From NCBI GenBank assembly GCA_036393335.1, contig DASWHD010000185.1:1-9028 (forward strand): DNA of 9,028 nt, given 5' to 3'. The position numbers were made by a program, and so were the translations under genes. Source of the DNA: DASWHD01 sp036393335. Lineage in GTDB: Bacteria > CG2-30-53-67 > CG2-30-70-394. Positions 1 to 7,164 of this stretch are shown in pieces (the stretch's first letter is position 1; each line of letters starts with the position of its first letter). The notes under the pieces are model-generated. The model had not been told where the DNA came from. It saw only the letters and a program-made list of their open reading frames with translations, and did no database searches.

Positions 1-1041
1 CCGGAGCTGCGGGCGATCCTCGGCCGCCTGCAGAATGGCGGCGCCGGCTGGCCCGCGGGGCCCCTGCCCCTGGGCCTGAAGCCGGAGATCCTCGACCATC
101 CGGAGGAGGCGAAACACTTCGACGGCTTCGCGTCGGTCAAGGGGCTCAAGTTCGACGCCCAGGTCGGCCTCCTCGACCGGGTGCGCGACCGGCCGAACCT
201 GACGGTGATCACCGGCAGCCCGGTGGCCGCGCTGGACTTCGCGGAGGGGGCGCCGGAACGCATCACCGGCGTGGTATGTGAGGACGGCACGCGCTACCGG
301 GCGGGGAAGGTGCTGCTGGCCGCCGGTGCCCTCCACTCCCCCCGCTTTCTCCAGACCCACCTGGAGCGGACCGGGCTGGCGGCGCGATTGCCGAGCGCCG
401 ACCAGGTGGGGCGCTATTACAAGTGCCACCTCAACGCGGCGATGATCGGTCTGTCGCCCTCCGTCAAGACCGACCTGCTGCGCAAGACCATCCTGATCCT
501 CGACGAGCGCTTCCCCCACAGCAGCGTCCAGACCCTGGGCTGGGTGGACGGCGAGATCGTCGCCACGGAGCTACCGCGGATGGTGCCGCGCTGGGTCGCC
601 GACCTCGTCGGGCGCCGCGCCTACGGCTTCTGGCTGACCAGCGAGGACGGCTCCCATGCGCAGAACCGGGTCCGGGCGAGGGCCGACGGCCACGAGCGGC
701 CGCAGCTCGACTACGACGTGCGGCGCCTGCGGCCGGCGGTGACCGAGCACCGCAAGTTGTTGCGCGCCTTCCGCGCTCAGCTCTTCCGGGCGGGCTTCGT
801 CACGGTGACCAAACCCATGCCGGTAGCGGCCACGGCCCACGCCTGTGGCACCATGGCGGCGGGCGCGGACCCGAGGCGCTCGGTGGTGGACCGGCACGGC
901 TGCGTGCACGGCATGGAGAACCTCTACGTGGTGGATGGCAGCGTGCTGTCCCGATCCGGCCGGGTGAATCCGGCCCTCACCATCGCCGCCTGGTCCCTGC
1001 GGGTGGCCCGTCTCCTGGAGCCGGGGGTCGACCGGTCATGA
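1..1041 (+). CDS. GMC-family FAD-dependent oxidoreductase, C-terminal part (5' end outside window)
   Basis: The reading frame is open from base 1, so the gene starts upstream; an internal GTG at 181 is not the true start because the homologous frame continues before it. What is visible (346 residues) is the second half of a glucose-methanol-choline oxidoreductase, which uses FAD to oxidise an alcohol or sugar hydroxyl. The family's second signature is seen as GALHSPRFL near residue 109. The C-terminal catalytic domain shows AHACGT with the conserved His at about residue 280 (nt 838-840), then NLYVVDGSV, then VNPALTIAA with the Asn at about residue 323 (nt 967-969). This is the His/Asn pair of the choline-oxidase type. 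The usual GTxRMG after the His is altered to GTMAAG. The FAD-binding Rossmann motif would lie upstream and is not seen. The stop overlaps the next start (ATGA), implying translational coupling to the debranching enzyme. The substrate is unknown; a sugar or polyol is an inference from context. Confidence 0.88.
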   Translation, partial: PELRAILGRLQNGGAGWPAGPLPLGLKPEILDHPEEAKHFDGFASVKGLKFDAQVGLLDRVRDRPNLTVITGSPVAALDFAEGAPERITGVVCEDGTRYRAGKVLLAAGALHSPRFLQTHLERTGLAARLPSADQVGRYYKCHLNAAMIGLSPSVKTDLLRKTILILDERFPHSSVQTLGWVDGEIVATELPRMVPRWVADLVGRRAYGFWLTSEDGSHAQNRVRARADGHERPQLDYDVRRLRPAVTEHRKLLRAFRAQLFRAGFVTVTKPMPVAATAHACGTMAAGADPRRSVVDRHGCVHGMENLYVVDGSVLSRSGRVNPALTIAAWSLRVARLLEPGVDRS

Positions 1042-3131
1042 GCGCAGCGCTCCCGCGTTACGTGCGCCTCGGCCGCGCCCTGTGCGGCGAGCTGGTGGAG
1101 GCCGAACGCCGCGAGTGGTGGCTCGCCAACGGCCGCGGCGCGTACGCCGCCGGCACGGTGGCCGGCTCGTTGACGCGCCGCTACCACGGCCTGCTCATCG
1201 CCCCCCTGGATCCCCCCCTCGGCCGCCACCTGGTGGTGGCCAAGGCGGAGGCCACCCTCCTGGACGGGGAGCGGGAATGGCCCCTGTTCACCAACCGCTG
1301 GCGGGGCGGCGTCGTGGATCCCCACGGCTATCGTCACATCGAATCCTTCCATCTCGACGGGCGCATGCCGGTCTGGCGGTTTGCGATCGGGGACCTGGGC
1401 GTGGAGATGCGCATCTGGTTGGCGCCCGGGGCCGACACGACCTATTGCGCCTTCCGCCTCCAGGCCCCCGAGCGCGGGGCGCGGTTACGGGTCCGGATCC
1501 TGATCAACGGCCGCTCCCACCACGCCGCCGGCGGCGAACGCTTGGCATCGGTCGCGGACCCGCGACAATTCGAGTACGGCGCCGCGACCGGCCTGACGAT
1601 CCGCGGCCCGGCGGTCGCCGATGCCCCACCGTACACCCTCCGCCTCCACGCCGTCGGCGGCGCCCTGGAGCCGGACTGGACCTGGATCGAGGACTTCGAG
1701 CTGCGCGCCGAGGCGGAGCGGGGGCTAGATGCGTCCGATCGCCACCTGGCGGTCGCCACGGCCGCCTTCGACCTGCAACCGCGGCGCTGGGTCGGGGTGG
1801 TGGCGAGTCTCGCCGAGCCCCCGAGACTGTCCCTGGAGGCGGCCATGGGCCGTTTCCACGATCACGACCGGGAGGCGCTGGCCATCGCTCGAGACGCGAA
1901 TCCCGAGCTGCACGGCGCCCCGCCATGGATCGAACAGCTCGTCCTGGCGGCGGACGGCTTCGTGTTCGCCCGCCCCCTCCCCGAGCTGCCCGAGGGCCAG
2001 TCGATCATCGCTGGCTATCCGTGGTTCGGCGACTGGGGGCGCGACACTATGGTCGCGTTGCCCGGTCTCACCCTGGCCACCGGTCGCTACGCCACCGCCC
2101 GCACTCTCCTCGGGACCTTCGCCCGGTTCGTGGACCGGGGGATGTTGCCCAACTACTTTCCGGGCGAGGGCGGGCATGCGGAGTACAACAGCGTCGATGC
2201 GGCCCTGTGGTACATCGAGGCGTGGCGGGCATATCTGGAGGCGGTCGCTGACCCCGAGGCCCTGGAGGGGATCTTCCCGGTTGTGGAGGAGATCATCGAC
2301 TGGCATTGCCGGGGCACCCGGTACGGGATCGGGATGGACCCCGGCGATGGCCTGTTGCGGGCCGGCGAGCCCGGCATCCAGCTCACCTGGATGGATGCCA
2401 AGGTGGGCGACTGGGTGGTGACTCCCCGGGCGGGCAAGGCGGTCGAGGTCAACGCCCTGTGGTTCAACGCCCTCACCGTTCTGGCGGGATGGGCCGAGCA
2501 GCTCGGGCTCTCGGACCGGCCGTACGGGGAGTTGGCGGCGCGTGCGCGGCGGGGGTTCCGGCGGTTCGTGAGACCGGCAGGGGGGCTGTTCGACGTCCTC
2601 GATGGACCCGGCGGTGCGGATCCCACGGTGCGGCCCAATCAGATCCTCGCGGTCAGCCTCGCCCATAGCCCCCTCGACCGCGACGTCCAGGCACGGGTGG
2701 TGGCCGAGTGCGGCCGCGAGCTGCTGACCTCCTACGGCCTGCGCTCCCTGGCTCCCGCCCATCCGGATTACCGGTCCCACTATGGCGGCGACATCTGGGA
2801 GCGCGACGGCGCCTATCACCAGGGCACCGTGTGGGCGTGGCTCCTGGGCCACTACGCCCTGGCCGAGTACCGCGTCCACGGCGACCCGGCCGCCGCCCAG
2901 CGGCGCCTCGCGGCCATCGCCGACCACCTCCTCGACGGAGGTCTCGGCACGGTGAGTGAGATCTTCGACGGCGCGGCGCCTCACCAGCCGCGCGGGGCCC
3001 CGGCGCAGGCGTGGTCGGTGGCATGCATCCTGGAGGCGTGGACGCGGCTGGAGCGCGCCGGTCGCGCCGGCCACGGCAAGGAGCCGGGCCGGCCGCAGGC
3101 CACCGTGAGATCGGCAGCGCGGTGGACGTAA
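1038..3131 (+). CDS. Amylo-alpha-1,6-glucosidase / glycogen debranching enzyme (GH133-type)
   Basis: 697 aa, predicted cytoplasmic: no signal peptide or membrane segment. It should hydrolyse alpha-1,6 branch glucosyl units of glycogen or a related glucan. The N-terminal debranching domain (about residues 17-250) carries NGRGAYA (31-37) and TRRYHGLL (46-53), typical of the bacterial/archaeal-type enzyme. The C-terminal (alpha/alpha)6 domain (about 295-685) carries YPWFGDWGRDT (GDWGRD at 331-336), LPNYFP (370-375) followed by NSVDA, LTWMDAK (449-455) and DGAYHQGTVWAW (590-601). These are the hallmark blocks of the GDE C-terminal family. The start at ATG 1038 is preferred because the domain homology begins within the first 20 residues; the frame is open further upstream only inside the GMC gene. 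No 4-alpha-glucanotransferase (GH13) domain is present, so transferase activity, if needed, must come from another protein. The last ~20 residues are a basic, low-complexity tail. Confidence 0.93.
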   Translation: MSAALPRYVRLGRALCGELVEAERREWWLANGRGAYAAGTVAGSLTRRYHGLLIAPLDPPLGRHLVVAKAEATLLDGEREWPLFTNRWRGGVVDPHGYRHIESFHLDGRMPVWRFAIGDLGVEMRIWLAPGADTTYCAFRLQAPERGARLRVRILINGRSHHAAGGERLASVADPRQFEYGAATGLTIRGPAVADAPPYTLRLHAVGGALEPDWTWIEDFELRAEAERGLDASDRHLAVATAAFDLQPRRWVGVVASLAEPPRLSLEAAMGRFHDHDREALAIARDANPELHGAPPWIEQLVLAADGFVFARPLPELPEGQSIIAGYPWFGDWGRDTMVALPGLTLATGRYATARTLLGTFARFVDRGMLPNYFPGEGGHAEYNSVDAALWYIEAWRAYLEAVADPEALEGIFPVVEEIIDWHCRGTRYGIGMDPGDGLLRAGEPGIQLTWMDAKVGDWVVTPRAGKAVEVNALWFNALTVLAGWAEQLGLSDRPYGELAARARRGFRRFVRPAGGLFDVLDGPGGADPTVRPNQILAVSLAHSPLDRDVQARVVAECGRELLTSYGLRSLAPAHPDYRSHYGGDIWERDGAYHQGTVWAWLLGHYALAEYRVHGDPAAAQRRLAAIADHLLDGGLGTVSEIFDGAAPHQPRGAPAQAWSVACILEAWTRLERAGRAGHGKEPGRPQATVRSAARWT

Positions 3132-3148
3132 CCTCTAACGCTTCGACG

Positions 3149-3154
3149 AAGGAG
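3149..3154 (+). promoter_or_regulatory. Ribosome binding site of the GH63-like glucosidase
   Basis: AAGGAG lies 6 nt before ATG 3161, an almost ideal Shine-Dalgarno sequence. It fixes the start at 3161, rather than the in-frame upstream start at 3011 that would lie inside the debranching enzyme gene. It also suggests strong independent initiation of the third gene within the operon. Confidence 0.85.
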
Positions 3155-3160
3155 AATCCC

Positions 3161-5911
3161 ATGGCCATGGAATCCGCGGACAACCTGGAACACCAGCGGC
3201 TGGAGCGCCAGCGCGCCGGCCAAGAAGACTGGCGGCTCTGGGGTCCCTACCTGGCGGAGCGCGCCTGGGGCACGGTGCGCGAGGACTACAGTCCCGACGG
3301 CAGCGCGTGGGAGCACTTCGACCATGACCAGGCCCGTTCCCGTGCCTATCGCTGGAACGAGGACGGCCTCGGTGGCCTGTGCGACGAGCAGCAGCGCCTG
3401 TGCTTCGCCCTCGCCCTGTGGAACGGCCGGGATACGATCCTCAAGGAGCGGGCCTTCGGCCTCACCGGTCGTCAGGGCAATCGGGGCGAGGACGTCAAGG
3501 AGTACTACTTCTACCTCGACGCCACCCCGAGCCACAGCTACTTGCACTACCTCTATAAGTACCCCCAGGCGGCCTACCCCTATGCCGGGCTGGTGGCGGA
3601 GAGCGCCCGCCGCGACCGCCACCAGCCGGCCGTCAGCCTCCTGGATAGCGGGGTGTTCGCCGATGACCGCTACTGGGACGTGGAGGTGCTGTACGCCAAG
3701 GCGTCACCGGACGAGATCCACATCCGGATCCTCGCCAGCAATCGCGGACCCGCGGCGGTCGCCCTGGACATCCTCCCCACCCTGTGGTTTCGCAACACCT
3801 GGTCGTGGGGGGAGGACGGTGTGGACCGGCCGCGGCTGCGCGCGGTGTTGCCGCCCTCCGGCGCCGCCTGGGCGGTGGCGACAGCCCATCCGACCCTGGG
3901 CGAGTATCACCTCTACGGCCGGCAGGGGGCCGACGGCCTGTTCACGGAAAACGAGAGCAATGTCCAGCGCCTGTGGGGACGGGCGAATTCCTCGCCGTAC
4001 GTGAAGGACGCCTGTCACCGCCGCGTCGTGGACGGCGAGCGAGGGGCCGTGAACCCAGCGCGGGAGGGAAGCAAGTTCGCGGCCTGGCACCACGTGGTGG
4101 TGGCGCCCGGCGAGCAGACCCGGATCGACCTGGTCCTCACGGCCGGCGGCCGGCAGACGCCGTTTGCCGCGAGCGAGGAGGTGTTCGCCGCGCGCCAGGC
4201 GGAGGCCGACACCTTTTATGGCGACCTCCTTCCGGGGGCCACCGCCGAAGACCACCGGATCATGCGCCAGGCGCTGGCCGGGATGGTCTGGAGCAAGCAA
4301 TTCTTCCACTACAACGTGAATCAATGGCTGAGCGGCGATCGGCTTGACTCGCCGGAGAGCCGCAAGACCGGGCGTAACCGCTACTGGCGCCACGTCCGGG
4401 CGGCGGACGTCATCTCCATGCCCGATGCGTGGGAGTACCCGTGGTTCGCGGCGTGGGATCTGGCCTACCAGTGCGGCGCCCTGGCCCTGGTCGACGTGGA
4501 CTTCGCCAAGGATCAGATGGAGCTCATGTTGAAGGAGAGGTACCTCCACCCGAACGGCCAGATCCCCGCGTACGAGTGGGCGTTCGGCGACGCCAATCCC
4601 CCGGTCCACGCCGCCGGCACCCTCAAGGTCTTCCGCGCCGAGCGGGTGCAACGCGGCGCAGGCGATCTCGATTTTCTGCAACGGGTGTTCAACAAGCTGC
4701 TGCTCAACTACGCCTGGTGGATCAACCGCAAGGACGTCGACGGGCACAACGTCTTCGAGGGTGGCTTCCTCGGGCTGGACAATATCTCGGTGTTCGACCG
4801 CTCCCAGCCCCTGCCACCGGGCTTCAGCCTCAAGCAGGCGGATGCCACCGGCTGGATGGCGATGTTCGCCCTGAACATGACGGTCATCGCCCTGGAGATG
4901 GCCACCGAGGACCCGGACTACGAGGACATGGCGATCCAGATCTACGAGCAATTTCTCGCCATCGCCAACACCATCGCCGGCCACGCCGGCAGCGGCGTCT
5001 CCTTGTGGGATCCGGACGCGGGCTTCTTCAAGGACCTCCTGGTGGAACCGAACGGCCGCTACCACCGCATCGATGTCTACTCGTGGGTGGGCCTGATTCC
5101 CCTGTTCGCCTGCGAGATCGTCGATGAGCGCCTGCTCGCCAACGTGCCGCGCTTCAAGTCGATGCTCCACGAGCACGGCGGCGGCCTCTTCCGGGGCAAT
5201 TACATCTGCGCCTGTCCGGCGCACACCAACGCCCGCGGTGAGCACCTGCTCTCCCTGGTGGACCACACCATGCTGCCGAGCATCCTCCAGCGGTTGCTCC
5301 GCGAGGACGAGTTCCTGTCGCCCTACGGGGTGCGCGGCGTCAGTCGCATCCACGCCGAGCGCCGCGATCTGGGCTTCATCCCGGGCATCGGGCAGGCGCT
5401 CATCGAGTACGTTCCGGGCGAGTCCACCTCTCCCCTGTTCGGCGGCAACTCCAACTGGCGCGGGCCGGTGTGGATGCCCACCAACTACAGCCTGGTGCAG
5501 GCCCTGGAGAAGTTCTACCGCTACCTGGGTGACGACTTCACCGTCCCCGTGCCGTGCCTGGGGGGCCGGGCGCTCAATCTGCGCGAGATCGCCACCCTGA
5601 TCGCCGAACGCCTGGTGAATCTCTACCGCCGCGATATGCATGGTCTCATCCCCGCCTTCCCGGCAGGCACGCCATTCCAGGACGACCCCCACTGGCGGGA
5701 TCGATTGCTGTTTTACGAGTACTTCCACGGCGACACCGGCCAGGGGCTCGGGGCCGCCCACCAGACCGGCTGGACGGGGTTGATCGCCAACTTGGTGGCG
5801 CGCCGTTATCGCCGGAGGAGGCCGGCCTTCTGGGAACGGGCCACCCGCGACGGTGGTGAAGAGTCGACGCCGAGATCCAGGGGGGCCGCGGCCCTGTCCG
5901 AGCATGATTGA
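3161..5911 (+). CDS. GH63-like (MGH1-like) glucosidase, long form
   Basis: 916 aa with no signal peptide or membrane segment, so probably cytoplasmic. It belongs to the long bacterial proteins usually annotated simply as glucosidase, related to GH63 (processing alpha-glucosidase I, E. coli YgjK, mannosylglycerate hydrolase). The first ~390 residues look like a beta-rich N-terminal domain (LWNGRDTILKERAFGL, then repeated YFYLDATPSHSY / YLYKYPQ aromatic stretches). The rest is an (alpha/alpha)6 barrel: PWFAAWDLAY with D433 at the position of the GH63 general acid; HPNGQIPAYEW; EGGFLGLDN (E533-N541); NSNWRGPVWMP (from 763); and YEYFHGDTG with E853 at the position of the general base. Both catalytic positions are therefore intact and an inverting mechanism is expected from the family. 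The natural substrate is not established for this subfamily to my knowledge. It follows the debranching enzyme by 29 nt and overlaps the transporter start by 8 nt, so it acts in the same pathway by inference. Assignment of the two catalytic residues is by motif reading, not alignment. Confidence 0.88.
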   Translation: MAMESADNLEHQRLERQRAGQEDWRLWGPYLAERAWGTVREDYSPDGSAWEHFDHDQARSRAYRWNEDGLGGLCDEQQRLCFALALWNGRDTILKERAFGLTGRQGNRGEDVKEYYFYLDATPSHSYLHYLYKYPQAAYPYAGLVAESARRDRHQPAVSLLDSGVFADDRYWDVEVLYAKASPDEIHIRILASNRGPAAVALDILPTLWFRNTWSWGEDGVDRPRLRAVLPPSGAAWAVATAHPTLGEYHLYGRQGADGLFTENESNVQRLWGRANSSPYVKDACHRRVVDGERGAVNPAREGSKFAAWHHVVVAPGEQTRIDLVLTAGGRQTPFAASEEVFAARQAEADTFYGDLLPGATAEDHRIMRQALAGMVWSKQFFHYNVNQWLSGDRLDSPESRKTGRNRYWRHVRAADVISMPDAWEYPWFAAWDLAYQCGALALVDVDFAKDQMELMLKERYLHPNGQIPAYEWAFGDANPPVHAAGTLKVFRAERVQRGAGDLDFLQRVFNKLLLNYAWWINRKDVDGHNVFEGGFLGLDNISVFDRSQPLPPGFSLKQADATGWMAMFALNMTVIALEMATEDPDYEDMAIQIYEQFLAIANTIAGHAGSGVSLWDPDAGFFKDLLVEPNGRYHRIDVYSWVGLIPLFACEIVDERLLANVPRFKSMLHEHGGGLFRGNYICACPAHTNARGEHLLSLVDHTMLPSILQRLLREDEFLSPYGVRGVSRIHAERRDLGFIPGIGQALIEYVPGESTSPLFGGNSNWRGPVWMPTNYSLVQALEKFYRYLGDDFTVPVPCLGGRALNLREIATLIAERLVNLYRRDMHGLIPAFPAGTPFQDDPHWRDRLLFYEYFHGDTGQGLGAAHQTGWTGLIANLVARRYRRRRPAFWERATRDGGEESTPRSRGAAALSEHD

Positions 5912-7148
5912 CGCGCGCAAGCCCACCATCAGTGCCCGGCGATTGGCGATCGCCACCGTCTATGGCGCCGCATTCCTCCAGGGGCTCACCATGGTGAGCT
6001 TTCCGGCCAGCAGCGCGGTGCTCAAGGAGGTGCACGGCCTCAGCGACGCGCAGTACGGCGCCATCTTCCTGCCCCAGGTCGCCCTGGCCATCGTCGGCGC
6101 CGTCGGCGGCGGCGCCCTGGCGCGGCGCCTCGGGCTCAAGGCCCTGCTCGTCGCGACCCTGGCCGCCAACGGGGTCTCCCAGCTCTTTTTAGCGGGCAGC
6201 GTCTTGGTGGCCTCCGCCGCCGCCTTTGCCATGGTCATGGCGGGCACCGCGTGCCTGGGGCTGGGCTTCGGCATCGGCGGGGCGCCGCTCAACAGCTACC
6301 CACCGCTGTTTTTCCCGCGCCACCATCACACCGCCATCGTCGCCCTGCACACCCTCTTAGGGCTCGGCTTGGCGGCGGGGCCCTTGCTGGTGGGCGAGTT
6401 CGTCCAGCGGGCCGCCTGGGCGGGCTTTCCGCTCTTGCTCCTGGTCTTGGCCCTGGCACTGACCGGGGTCGTCGCGCGACCGGCCTTTCCGGAATGCGAT
6501 CCGGGCGGTACGCCGGAACACGGACCGGCGGGCGAGCTGCCCCTGAGCTCTCCGGTCTTCTGGCTGTTCGTGCTCACCGCCGTCCTGTACGCCGTGGCCG
6601 AGGGCACCTTCAGCAACTGGGTGGTGATTTACCTCCAGGAGGGCCAGGGGCTGCCGGCGGTGGTGGCGGCGCTGGCGCTGTCGGTGTTCTGGGGGGCGAT
6701 CGTGGCGGGGCGGTTGCTGGTCTCCGTCCTGGTGCTCTGGATACCCGCGCGCCTGGTGTGGCTGACCCTACCCATCCTGATGATCGCCGCCTTCCTGCTG
6801 CTGCCGTATGCCGATAACCAGCTCCGGGGCATCGGGCTGTTCGCCCTGGCGGGACTCGCGTGCTCGGCCTTCTTCCCCCTGACCATCGGCCTCGCCGCGG
6901 AGCGCTTCCCGGGACACGCCGCCTGGGTGTCGGCGATGATGGTCGGCGCCGTGATGGCCGGCGTCGGCCTCGGCTCCTTTGCCATCGGCCCCCTCCGCCA
7001 ATGGCTCTCCTTCGAGCAGCTCTATCGTCTCGCCGCCCTCTATCCCCTGGGGGTGATCATCCTCGCCCTCGCCGTCCTGCGAGCCGGTGCCAAGAAACGG
7101 CCAGGGGAGCCGCATGCCGTTTCCATGACCGGCCCGGATGCCGGGTGA
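5904..7148 (+). CDS. MFS transporter
   Basis: 414 aa integral inner-membrane protein with about 12 hydrophobic segments (roughly residues 13-35, 50-70, 79-99, 104-125, 142-165, 170-190, 216-236, 250-276, 286-301, 311-327, 336-356, 376-392). After the second segment GGGALARRLGLK (68-79) matches the MFS motif A loop (GxLaDrxGrk). A Pro/Gly-rich central loop (about 191-215) separates the two six-helix halves. The seventh segment has AEGTFSNWVVIYL with an acidic residue (E223) in the membrane, reminiscent of sugar-type MFS proteins such as the FHS group, but specificity cannot be assigned. A short histidine cluster (PRHHH, 139-143) lies in a loop. ATG 5904 is chosen over the in-frame GTG 5853 because it gives a normal short cytoplasmic N-terminus; it overlaps the glucosidase stop by 8 nt and has no strong ribosome site of its own, pointing to translational coupling. 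It probably moves the substrate or product of the upstream enzymes (inference). Confidence 0.9.
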   Translation: MIDARKPTISARRLAIATVYGAAFLQGLTMVSFPASSAVLKEVHGLSDAQYGAIFLPQVALAIVGAVGGGALARRLGLKALLVATLAANGVSQLFLAGSVLVASAAAFAMVMAGTACLGLGFGIGGAPLNSYPPLFFPRHHHTAIVALHTLLGLGLAAGPLLVGEFVQRAAWAGFPLLLLVLALALTGVVARPAFPECDPGGTPEHGPAGELPLSSPVFWLFVLTAVLYAVAEGTFSNWVVIYLQEGQGLPAVVAALALSVFWGAIVAGRLLVSVLVLWIPARLVWLTLPILMIAAFLLLPYADNQLRGIGLFALAGLACSAFFPLTIGLAAERFPGHAAWVSAMMVGAVMAGVGLGSFAIGPLRQWLSFEQLYRLAALYPLGVIILALAVLRAGAKKRPGEPHAVSMTGPDAG

Positions 7149-7164
7149 CGGTGATCCATCACCG
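7149..7164. terminator. Hairpin at convergent gene junction, possible bidirectional terminator
   Basis: CGGTGATCCATCACCG is a perfect 7-bp inverted repeat (6-bp stem with a 4-nt loop in practice) lying directly between the MFS stop (7146-7148) and the antiporter coding end; it contains the antiporter's TGA (7159-7161 on the - strand). A second small hairpin, CCCGG-ATG-CCGGG (7133-7145), precedes it on the + strand. Neither is followed by a T-run, so this is not a classic intrinsic terminator; it could still stall or stabilise converging transcripts. Confidence 0.35.

Noticed and set aside
423..1037. In-frame upstream extension of the debranching enzyme frame inside the GMC gene
   Set aside because: This part overlaps the GMC reading frame, is Arg/Pro/Gly-rich with no family resemblance, and the debranching domain begins right after ATG 1038.
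1725..3074. 449-residue open frame on the - strand opposite the debranching enzyme
   Set aside because: Same GC-driven antisense artefact; no recognisable motif, and it covers the conserved GDE C-terminal domain on the other strand.
5853..5903. GTG 5853 as start of the MFS transporter
   Set aside because: It would add 17 basic/Pro-rich residues lying wholly within the glucosidase gene; ATG 5904 gives a typical short N-terminus and a normal overlap.
3704..5956. 750-residue open frame on the - strand opposite the GH63-like glucosidase
   Set aside because: Mirror frame created by high GC at third codon positions; composition is Val/Gly/Arg/His-rich without domains, and the + strand frame has clear catalytic motifs.
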